NCBI GenBank assembly: GCA_028285685.1 | Contig: JANQOR010000038.1 | Coordinates: 248,001-312,000, forward strand | Source: Cyclobacteriaceae bacterium | Lineage (GTDB): Bacteria; Bacteroidota; Bacteroidia; Cytophagales; Cyclobacteriaceae | Reading direction: 5' to 3' | Length of the DNA: 64,000 nt | Shown: piece after piece, positions 50,051-56,793 of the stretch | Layout: each line of letters starts with the position of its first letter | How positions within the stretch are numbered: the first letter of the stretch is position 1 | Translations under genes and position numbers: made by a program | Notes under the pieces: model-generated | Seen by the model: only the letters and a program-made list of their open reading frames with translations | Database searches by the model: none | Told to the model about the DNA's origin: nothing

Positions 50051-51400
50051 CTAATTGCTTGCCTCGATCAAGGCAAAGGATTCATTCAGCCTTTTCCAAA
50101 TTTCCTCCATCCATTCATCGTGTTCTGGTTTAAGTAAGCAAGACCTAAGACATGTCAGATATTCAGAGTTAATCTCAAATTCAGTATTTTCAAGCATGGC
50201 GGTCGGATATTTGTAAAGAGACAGGTACAAATGATTTTCTTCCGCCTTATGGAACAATTGATTTGCCTTTTCACTCATCGACAAAGTATCCTGACCCTTT
50301 ATTGCGTAGACAACTATATCCGTCTCTGGCTTCATTAGCGGAAAGAAGTTGTCACTGCTTTCCAGTTTATCGTGCAATCTTAAAGCCGCATTTCTCGACT
50401 TGCTGAGATCTTTACTGAACTTGCCACCCTTGATGGGCGGAAGCAACTGATGCGTCGCCCATAGACCAACTGCGGAAGCACCGGCGCGTGAGCATTCGAG
50501 GCTAATCTCTCCAAGATGCAAATCGTCAGAAGTAAAGTAGGTGTATGGAGAGTCATGAAGATAATATTGAGCTACCGATGGATCTTTGAATAGAATACAG
50601 CCACATCCGTATGGCTGGAGCCCTTGTTTGTGTGGGTCTATTACAATGCTATCGACCTGGCTAATCGAACGGTACTTTTCAGAAGTTTCGTCCTCCAGAT
50701 TATCAAGCAGTCCGAAGTAGCCACCGTATGCTGCGTCTGCATGTATTCTGAAATTATATTTCTGCTGGAGTTTAAGGATTTCGACAAGAGGATCTACGGA
50801 ACCCATTCCGGTAGTGCCCATGGTGCAAACGACAGTGCCAACGTTTCCTTGTCTTAATTTTTCTTCCAGATCCACAAGATCCATCCTCGAGAATTGATCT
50901 GTCTTGATCTTTTTAAACGGAAGCTTCAGTACGGCTGAAACTCGTTCGTGCGTGTAGTGTGAGTGATCAGAGGCCACAATTAACCTATCAGGATGGACTT
51001 GTCCTGCTACCCATAGTCCTTCCAGGTTGGCCATGGTTCCACCGCCGGTAAGGTGGCCAAGATGCTCTTTCAGTCCAAACATTTTTGCCAAATCTTTAAC
51101 CACTTCTTTTTCCATGGGGGAACTGGCCTTGCTTCCATCCATGGCGTGATTGTTAGGATTGATCCACATGGCTAGCATATATGCAGCTCGGGCGACAGGG
51201 TGGGGTGGCTTTAACATTTGGCCGGCAAAGAGAGGATGGAAATAAGGGTAGTTGTTTTGCATTTTTTCTGCTACTTCTAACAAAACCTTTTCCATTTTCG
51301 AATAATCGACATCCGAATGTATTTCCGGTAGGTTAAAACCAGCCTCTAGCTTGTCAAGTGCCTGCCGAAGAAGTTTGACAGATTCTTTCTCCAAAACCAT
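50051..51400 (-). CDS. PLP-dependent group II amino-acid decarboxylase
   Basis: 449 residues. Motifs: GHLTGGGTMANLEGLW (residues about 115-130), VASDHSHYTHERVSAVL (stacking His), CTMGTTGMGSVDPL, HADAAYGG (D222), and the Schiff-base lysine K258 in IDPHKQGLQPYGCG. This is the pyridoxal-dependent decarboxylase family of glutamate, aspartate, tyrosine and aromatic-L-amino-acid decarboxylases. The DPHKQG lysine context and cytosolic start fit aspartate 1-decarboxylase/PanP-like or tyrosine-decarboxylase-type proteins; substrate cannot be fixed. Not in an operon. Confidence 0.88.
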   Translation of the reverse strand: MVLEKESVKLLRQALDKLEAGFNLPEIHSDVDYSKMEKVLLEVAEKMQNNYPYFHPLFAGQMLKPPHPVARAAYMLAMWINPNNHAMDGSKASSPMEKEVVKDLAKMFGLKEHLGHLTGGGTMANLEGLWVAGQVHPDRLIVASDHSHYTHERVSAVLKLPFKKIKTDQFSRMDLVDLEEKLRQGNVGTVVCTMGTTGMGSVDPLVEILKLQQKYNFRIHADAAYGGYFGLLDNLEDETSEKYRSISQVDSIVIDPHKQGLQPYGCGCILFKDPSVAQYYLHDSPYTYFTSDDLHLGEISLECSRAGASAVGLWATHQLLPPIKGGKFSKDLSKSRNAALRLHDKLESSDNFFPLMKPETDIVVYAIKGQDTLSMSEKANQLFHKAEENHLYLSLYKYPTAMLENTEFEINSEYLTCLRSCLLKPEHDEWMEEIWKRLNESFALIEASN

Positions 51401-51521
51401 GATTTCATAAATTATTTAGTCGAAAATTTAGGTGGATTTACCGCAATAAATGGCGGTTGATCGAATGTATTTAGGGGATTGAAGATCTTTTATTTACTTC
51501 AAATTAGAAATCAGAGCCGCC

Positions 51522-51923
51522 ATGCATGCTTTTAACCAAGATTTGCAGGAGTTGATTGAGATAAAAACCAAGGAGATCACCCTTCTGGAAATTCCGGAAC
51601 ATCACACTCTCGCAGCGAAAATACTAGACAGGAAGGTCAGTTACTTCAATGAGAAGTATAACCTGGCCATGCAAAACATCATGTTTGAAATTTATGATGA
51701 ATTGTGCCCCGATGATGAGGTTAAACCGATTGGTGAATACCTTGCCGATCATTATACCAAGTCATCAGGTACGTACGACGCACCGCTTAGTGAAGGAGTT
51801 GCTGTGCATTTGGATGATTATTCATTTACCGAGGGCAGACTGCTTCTGTTGCCGGACCCGGCAAGGATTGTGCTTCAAAATTTTGAAACGCAGCACCGCG
51901 AGATTCTTTGGCAGGCAGCCTAA
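51522..51923 (+). CDS. uncharacterised small cytosolic protein, 133 aa
   Basis: 133 residues, starting MHAFNQDLQELIEIKTKEIT. No signal peptide or membrane helix. Helical N terminus, then an acidic, likely beta-rich stretch (LADHYTKSSGTYDAPLSEGVAVHLDDYSF) and LLLLPDPARIVLQNFETQHREILWQAA. No family recognised. It ends on the CTAA tetranucleotide that also contains the stop of the convergent nitroreductase gene. Independent gene by position; the 121-bp upstream gap probably holds its promoter. Confidence 0.65.
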   Translation: MHAFNQDLQELIEIKTKEITLLEIPEHHTLAAKILDRKVSYFNEKYNLAMQNIMFEIYDELCPDDEVKPIGEYLADHYTKSSGTYDAPLSEGVAVHLDDYSFTEGRLLLLPDPARIVLQNFETQHREILWQAA

Positions 51924-52483
51924 AACCATTCGGTTTTTTCCTTAACAGGCCCTTTTTTTACGATTCTATCGTTTGATTCGCAGTAGCCCAGGTAAAAAAA
52001 ACCAAGACATTTTTCATTTGCCTTTAGATTGATGAATTCGTCAAGATGTTCAACCAGGGTCGGCGAACTCCAGTAACCACCGAGATCGTACTGCGAACAA
52101 GAAATCCAAATGTTCTGAATGGCGCATGCAACAGATGCAATTTCTTCCCATTCAGGTACTCGCTCTTGTGGATCACGGTGTAAAATGATGGCAATCACCG
52201 CGCCGGCGCTGGAGAAGTTATTTTTCGTTTTTTCATACTTGGCCTCAGAGAATTCACTGGAAAGCGCTTTGTATTTGTTCGCCATAAATTCCCCCAATGC
52301 AATTTTCTTGTCATCTATGAAAACCTTAAAACGCCAAGGTTCTGTAAGCCTGTGTGTTGGCGCATGATTAGCATTTTCGAGAAGCTCCTCTATGATATTT
52401 TTGGGGATTGGCTTATCTATGTATTGACGAGGATATACCGATTTACGAGCACGTATTATTTGATTTATCTGACTCACTTCCAC
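51920..52483 (-). CDS. nitroreductase family protein
   Basis: 187 residues. FMN-dependent nitroreductase/NADH-oxidase-like motifs: IRARKSVYPRQYIDKPIPKNIIEELLENANHAPTHRLTEPWRFKVF at the N terminus (FMN-phosphate site R..S), the central SAGAVIAIILHRDPQERVPEWEEIASVACAIQNIWISCSQYDLGGYWSSP, and C-terminal CLGFFYLGYC. Expected to be a homodimeric flavoenzyme with an NAD(P)H-dependent reductase activity of unknown target. Divergent from the SDR gene 16 bases away. Confidence 0.9.
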   Translation of the reverse strand: MEVSQINQIIRARKSVYPRQYIDKPIPKNIIEELLENANHAPTHRLTEPWRFKVFIDDKKIALGEFMANKYKALSSEFSEAKYEKTKNNFSSAGAVIAIILHRDPQERVPEWEEIASVACAIQNIWISCSQYDLGGYWSSPTLVEHLDEFINLKANEKCLGFFYLGYCESNDRIVKKGPVKEKTEWF

Positions 52484-52499
52484 TAATTCAAGTTAAATA

Positions 52500-53363
52500 A
52501 TGAATAAATCTAAGAACATTTTGATCACTGGTGCTTCCACCGGCATTGGGTACGACTTGGCTAAAATATTTATTGAAGCAGGCTACATCGTTTTTGGTAG
52601 TGTTAGAAAGCAATCAGATGCGGCGAGGTTAAGAGAGGAACTAGGTGCCAATATTCATCCACTTGTGTTTGATGTGACCAATCATAAAGCAGTTGACGAG
52701 GCAGCCGAGAAACTTAATCAGAAGATTGGCGATGAGGGATTGGGCGGGTTGATCAACAATGCAGGGATCGCAGTGGGCGGACCTTTTATGGATGTGGACA
52801 TTGAGGAGTTTAGGTATCAATTTGAGGTGAATGTACTCGGTGTGATCAAAGTCACCCAGTCATTCTTGCCCCTACTTGGGGCAAGGGAGAATCATGCTTC
52901 GGCACCAGGTAAAATCCTACAGATCTCCTCCATTGCTGGCAAAATCGGGATGCCCTTCTTATCACCCTATGTTGGGTCAAAGCATGCGCTCGAAGGCATT
53001 TCTCAAAGTCTTAGGCGAGAACTGCAACTGTACGACATTGATGTCATTGTCATTGGTCCCGGACCGATCAAAACTCCCATATGGAATAAAGGTGCAGGAG
53101 AAGATCAGGACGCAAAATTTGAAAAATCATCGTTTTACAAATCGTTGAAGATCTTTCAAAGTGTCTTCGTTGCTCAGTCAATCAAACACGCCTGGACATC
53201 AGAGAAAGCAGCTAAAATCATCCTGGGGGTATTTGAAAAATCCTCGCCAAAAACCAGGTACGGTCTTATCCCGCAGCGTTTTAGAAATTGGGTGCTTCCT
53301 CGGCTTCTTCCTGAAAGAACATTGGATAAATTTGTTAAGAAGAGTCTTAAACTATATCGTTAG
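52500..53363 (+). CDS. short-chain dehydrogenase/reductase
   Basis: 287 residues. Classical SDR motifs: TGASTGIG at 10-17 (NAD(P) binding), NNAG at 86-89, S143/S144, Y157 and K161 (YVGSK) as catalytic triad. Cofactor side favours NADP(H) from the SVRK motif (R36, K37). Substrate unknown; the extended C terminus (RFRNWVLPRLLPERTLDKFVKKSL) is like retinol-dehydrogenase-type SDRs. The DUF72 gene starts 6 bases after the stop, suggesting co-transcription. Confidence 0.92.
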   Translation: MNKSKNILITGASTGIGYDLAKIFIEAGYIVFGSVRKQSDAARLREELGANIHPLVFDVTNHKAVDEAAEKLNQKIGDEGLGGLINNAGIAVGGPFMDVDIEEFRYQFEVNVLGVIKVTQSFLPLLGARENHASAPGKILQISSIAGKIGMPFLSPYVGSKHALEGISQSLRRELQLYDIDVIVIGPGPIKTPIWNKGAGEDQDAKFEKSSFYKSLKIFQSVFVAQSIKHAWTSEKAAKIILGVFEKSSPKTRYGLIPQRFRNWVLPRLLPERTLDKFVKKSLKLYR

Positions 53364-53368
53364 ATCAT

Positions 53369-54235
53369 ATGAAATTTGGAGGAGTAGACAATCCCGAATT
53401 AGTAGATTTCACATTACCCGCAGATCACCCTGACACTGGTGACGTTTTCAAAACTGGACAGAAGTTGGAAAGTGTTTTTGTTGGATGTGCTAAATGGAAT
53501 CGGCAGGATCTTAAAAAATTCTATCCAAGAGGAACAAAGGATGAGTTGACCTACTATGCAACACAGTTTAATTCGATAGAGCTGAACGCGACCTTTTACA
53601 ATCATTTCAGTGAAGAACAAATGTTGAAGTGGGTGGAAAAAACTCCGGACACATTCAAGTTTTTCCCAAAGGTTCACCAAATGATCAGTCATATTAAGAG
53701 ACTGAATAATGTTGAAGAATCGATCGAATTTTACACGACGAATATTCGGAACCTAGGCGATAAGTTGGGGATGTGTTTTCTTCAGCTTCACAATAATTTC
53801 AAGCCTCAGAACATGGACCGACTGATCACTGCGGTGGAGTATTGGCCAAAAGATATTCCGCTGGCGATTGAATTGAGAAATACAGAGTGGTTCAACGATG
53901 AAGAGATAGCAAATGAAGTCTATGCTTTATTTGAAAAAAATGGAATTTCAAATATTGTCACGGATACTGCAGGTAGAAGAGACCTTTTGCACATGAGGCT
54001 TACCTCGCCGGATGTTTTTGTCAGGTATGTGGGTGCAAATCATGAAAGCGACTATTCCAGACTGGATGACTGGTTGAAACGAGTAGCTAAATGGAAAGAA
54101 GCCGGAATGCGGAATTTGTACTTTTTTGTTCATCAAAACCTGGAAAAGGAATCCCCGGTTCTTTCTGCATATTTTATTGAGAAACTCAATCAAGAGTTTG
54201 GTTTGGATTTGAAGGTTCCGGAAGGAGTGGCTTGA
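53369..54235 (+). CDS. DUF72 (YecE-like) protein
   Basis: 288 residues, start ATG 6 bases after the SDR stop. DUF72/YecE TIM-barrel motifs: FVGCAKWNRQDLKKFYPRGTKDELTYYATQFNSIELNATFYN, TFKFFPKVHQMISH, LGMCFLQLHNNFKPQN, LAIELRNTEWFND, VRYVGANHESDYSRLDDWLKRV, FVHQNLEKESPVLSAYF. Family function unknown; the barrel suggests an enzyme. Co-transcription with the SDR is likely. Confidence 0.92.
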   Translation: MKFGGVDNPELVDFTLPADHPDTGDVFKTGQKLESVFVGCAKWNRQDLKKFYPRGTKDELTYYATQFNSIELNATFYNHFSEEQMLKWVEKTPDTFKFFPKVHQMISHIKRLNNVEESIEFYTTNIRNLGDKLGMCFLQLHNNFKPQNMDRLITAVEYWPKDIPLAIELRNTEWFNDEEIANEVYALFEKNGISNIVTDTAGRRDLLHMRLTSPDVFVRYVGANHESDYSRLDDWLKRVAKWKEAGMRNLYFFVHQNLEKESPVLSAYFIEKLNQEFGLDLKVPEGVA

Positions 54236-54290
54236 TTATATGTTCTGTTATGCCTGACTTCATCAAGCATCTTAATAAAGAGAGCCGAAG

Positions 54291-54311
54291 ATGCCGTTTC
54301 AAGAACGGCAT
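54291..54311. repeat. perfect 8-bp hairpin after the DUF72 gene
   Basis: ATGCCGTT (54291-54298), loop TCAAG, AACGGCAT (54304-54311), extendable with a one-base bulge (GAA/TTC). No T-run follows. About 56 bases after the DUF72 stop; could be an RNA-stabilising or termination hairpin. The rest of the 298-bp gap holds a degenerate palindromic stretch near 54390-54425 and the next terminator. Confidence 0.4.
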
Positions 54312-54473
54312 TCTTGTGGGAAGTCTTTCGGTTTAATCAATTGTGAAAACATAGCCTACGAAATCCAAGAATGACACTTGCCCACGAGAGTCACCTTGAA
54401 TTTATTTCTGGGTGTTCCGACTCGTTTAAGACAAAAAGAAACGGACTTTCTCACCAATTTTGGGTTTAGAAAT

Positions 54474-54506
54474 AAAAAAAGCCATTTGCGCTTGCACACA
54501 AATGGC
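54474..54506 (-). terminator. intrinsic terminator after the CpxP-like gene
   Basis: Run of seven A on + (54474-54480), GCCATTTG (54481-54488), ten-base loop, CAAATGGC (54499-54506). On the minus strand the 8-bp stem is followed by a T-tract, 28 bases after the stop of the gene at 54534. Confidence 0.85.
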
Positions 54507-54533
54507 ATGATCAAAAATATAAGCGGATTGGAC

Positions 54534-54929
54534 TTATTTCTTCCTGGACCTTCGTTGTTTCATACGATCTCGCATTCGCTCTCGATGATCTCTCCTTTTC
54601 TCCCTGATTTCTCCTCGTATAGTTGAGAGTTCTGCAATCTGATTCTCGGTCAATATCTCTTTGAGATCAGCATCCTTTTGGTCGATAAGATCTGCTACTG
54701 CACGTAACTTTTCGCTCTTTGACTTTGAATCATCATCCCTGATACTCTTCAGCTCGGGTTTGTACTTTTCCCTTAGCTCTATGAGTTGCTCGGCTTGCTC
54801 ATCTGTTAAGTTCAGGCGTGATTTGATCTCTTCACGTTTATCCTTGAGTTTTTCACTTGTTTCAGTTTCTTGCGCAACCAGAACATTTGCTGCCACCAAA
54901 ATCCCAAGTACTATAATTATCTTTTTCAT
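54534..54929 (-). CDS. CpxP/Spy-like periplasmic helical protein
   Basis: 131 residues. Signal peptide MKKIIIVLGILVAANVLVAQ, then an all-helical, highly charged domain with the LTDEQAEQLIEL motif (an LTxxQ variant) and a second one LTENQIAELSTIR, as in Spy/CpxP-like periplasmic proteins and DUF4890-like proteins of Bacteroidota. The C terminus is very basic (RRDHRERMRDRMKQRRSRKK). Probably a periplasmic chaperone-like or stress protein. Single gene with its own terminator. Confidence 0.75.
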   Translation of the reverse strand: MKKIIIVLGILVAANVLVAQETETSEKLKDKREEIKSRLNLTDEQAEQLIELREKYKPELKSIRDDDSKSKSEKLRAVADLIDQKDADLKEILTENQIAELSTIRGEIREKRRDHRERMRDRMKQRRSRKK

Positions 54930-54989
54930 TGTCGTGCTGTTTGGTGCTTTGACTACAAAAAAGGATGAAGGTTTAAAACGGGTCTGAGA

Positions 54990-55763
54990 TTATTCGAATC
55001 TTAGGTGCTTAACAGACTCTCCGGAGTTGCGGAGCTCTACCAATGAATCTATACCAATCTCCAAATGTTGAGTAACAAATTTGGATGTTACTTTTTTATC
55101 ACTTTCTGAAGTTTTGACTCCTTCCGGAACCATTGGGTTATCTGAAACCAGCAGTAGAGCGCCCCTCGGAATTTTGTTCACAAACCCTACCGTGAAAAGT
55201 GTTGCGGTCTCCATGTCGATTGCCGACGCGCGGATGGATCTAAGGTATTCCTTAAATTCTTCATCATGCTCCCATACTCGCCGGTTCATGGTATAGACAG
55301 TACCAGTCCAATAATCAAAACCCTTGGCCTTTATAACGTGTGATATCGCCCGCTGCAGGCGGAACGAAGGCAAGGCGGGAACTTCGGAAGGAAGGTAGTC
55401 ATCTGAGGTACCCTCACCTCGAATGGCGGCAATGGGAAGTATAAGATCTCCTAGCTTGTTCGCCTTTTTCAGTCCGCCGCACTTTCCGAGAAACAGGACA
55501 GCTTTTGGAGAAATTGCAGAGAGAAGATCCATAACAGTGGCAGCAAGTGCGCTACCCATTCCAAAGTTGATGATCGTGATATCATCATGAGTTGACGTCT
55601 GCATGGAGCCACCCGCTCCTTTGATCTCCACTCCGAATTTTTCTGAAAACATCACAACATAGTTGGGGAAGTTGGTAAGGAGAATGTATTTGCCAAATTC
55701 GCTAAGCTCCGTACCTGTATAGCGTGGCAACCAATTGTCAACTATTTCTTTTTTCGTTTTCAT
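54990..55763 (-). CDS. amn: AMP nucleosidase
   Basis: 257 residues from MKTKKEIVDNWLPRY; the frame to 55820 adds a non-homologous stretch. Nucleoside phosphorylase fold: TIINFGMGSALAATVMDLL (ribose/phosphate region), VLFLGKCGGLKKANKLGDLILPIAAIRGEGTSDDYLP, and SAIDMETATLFTVGF (purine/ribose-binding Met-Glu). AMP nucleosidase of Bacteroidota is of this length and hydrolyses AMP to adenine and ribose 5-phosphate. The bacteroidete form lacks the N-terminal domain of the E. coli Amn. Family assignment is strong; the exact nucleotide is inferred. Confidence 0.87.
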   Translation of the reverse strand: MKTKKEIVDNWLPRYTGTELSEFGKYILLTNFPNYVVMFSEKFGVEIKGAGGSMQTSTHDDITIINFGMGSALAATVMDLLSAISPKAVLFLGKCGGLKKANKLGDLILPIAAIRGEGTSDDYLPSEVPALPSFRLQRAISHVIKAKGFDYWTGTVYTMNRRVWEHDEEFKEYLRSIRASAIDMETATLFTVGFVNKIPRGALLLVSDNPMVPEGVKTSESDKKVTSKFVTQHLEIGIDSLVELRNSGESVKHLRFE

Positions 55764-55871
55764 GCGTGCAAAGGTACACGAGATGGACAAGATGCCTGAC
55801 TCCTGATCGGATTGTATCATGCAACCTCGAATGGTGTATCATCATCAATCATACATATTTCTAACCTTAAG

Positions 55872-56306
55872 ATGCTCAAGATGAAAAGTCACATACAAAT
55901 CAAACCTCTTTCGATCGTTATAGCTGCCGCCTTTCTTAGTGTATTTGGTGCGGTCTGGTATGGAGTTCTTTTCAATGATATACAGCAAGAATCACATAGG
56001 TTTACGGCGGAAGAATACGCAGCTAGTCATCCTGCATGGTATATGGGTGGAGTTGTGATTTCATTGTTTATTGCCTGGGGTCTTGCTTTGTTAATTCGTT
56101 TGGGTGGGATAGCAGGCATCAGAGCCGGTGTGAAGGCAAGTGTGAGGGCTGCCATTGGATTTGGACTTCCTCTTGTAACGTACCCGCTGGTTTTTTCACC
56201 ATTGCATGATTTTAAATTGTATGCTGTGGGATTCTTTCAAATTGTGATCGCATGGATCGTTGCCGGAGCAATTTTGGGCGCAATGGCCAGGTATTCAGAA
56301 CCATAA
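55872..56306 (+). CDS. DUF1761 membrane protein
   Basis: About 144 residues; starts at MLKMKSH (55872) or MKSHIQI (55881); the longer frame from 55812 overlaps the amn promoter region. Four membrane helices: PLSIVIAAAFLSVFGAVWYGVLF, WYMGGVVISLFIAWGLALLIRL, VRAAIGFGLPLVTYPLVF, FKLYAVGFFQIVIAWIVAGAILGA. GAVWYGVLF is the DUF1761 signature region. Function unknown. It stands alone between amn and the PadR operon. Confidence 0.82.
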   Translation: MLKMKSHIQIKPLSIVIAAAFLSVFGAVWYGVLFNDIQQESHRFTAEEYAASHPAWYMGGVVISLFIAWGLALLIRLGGIAGIRAGVKASVRAAIGFGLPLVTYPLVFSPLHDFKLYAVGFFQIVIAWIVAGAILGAMARYSEP

Positions 56307-56394
56307 TTCCATTTCACCTCCTCGGGATTGGTGAACTTATCCTGTGCTCTTGAATCGGATTTTTAGACTAAAAATTCTGATTTTTTTATAAAAA

Positions 56395-56446
56395 CTGCAA
56401 TTACGAATAAAATAATGTAACTATTTTTACTGCAATTACGAATAAT
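56395..56446. promoter_or_regulatory. 17-bp direct repeats flanking a -7-like box, candidate PadR operator
   Basis: ACTGCAATTACGAATAA at 56395-56411 and 56430-56446 (35 bp apart), ending 8 bases before the PadR ATG. TATTTTTA (56423-56430), close to TAnnTTTG, sits between the copies, exactly the layout seen at 32403-32442 but with an unrelated repeat sequence. Confidence 0.55.
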
Positions 56447-56454
56447 ATAGCATT

Positions 56455-56793
56455 ATGAAGAAAACCAAACTTGGCGAATTTGAAGAATTAGTGCTTTTGA
56501 CGGTCGCAGTACTAGCTGAGGAGGCTTACGGTGTGGAAATAAAACGTGAGCTAGAGTCTAGATTAAAGGAGACTTTAAGCGTAGGGTCCATCCAATCTGC
56601 TCTGAAACGAATGGAGGAGAAGGGATTTTTAACTTCTGAATTTGGAGAAGCCACCAGCAAACGTGGAGGGAAAAGAAAGCGAATTTATTCTGCCACCCCC
56701 TACGCACATCGAGTCTTGACCGAAATGAAGGACATTCGATCCCAACTATGGGAAGCCATCCCACAACCAATTACCAGTTTTCAGGCAGTATGA
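56455..56793 (+). CDS. PadR-family winged-helix regulator
   Basis: 112 residues (MKKTKLGEFEELVLLTVAVLAEEAYG...). Same winged helix and wing as the regulator at 32452 (VGSIQSALKRMEEKGFLTSEFGEATSKRGGKRKRIYSATPYAHRVL), clearly a paralogue. Its TGA overlaps the permease ATG by 4 bases. Likely autoregulates through the 17-bp repeats. First gene of a three-gene operon with two permeases. Confidence 0.92.
   Translation: MKKTKLGEFEELVLLTVAVLAEEAYGVEIKRELESRLKETLSVGSIQSALKRMEEKGFLTSEFGEATSKRGGKRKRIYSATPYAHRVLTEMKDIRSQLWEAIPQPITSFQAV

Noticed and set aside
54380-54430. Second REP-like palindrome in the gap after the DUF72 gene
   Set aside because: GTCACCTTGAATTT...CTGGGTG pairs poorly; could be a decayed repeat but cannot be supported.
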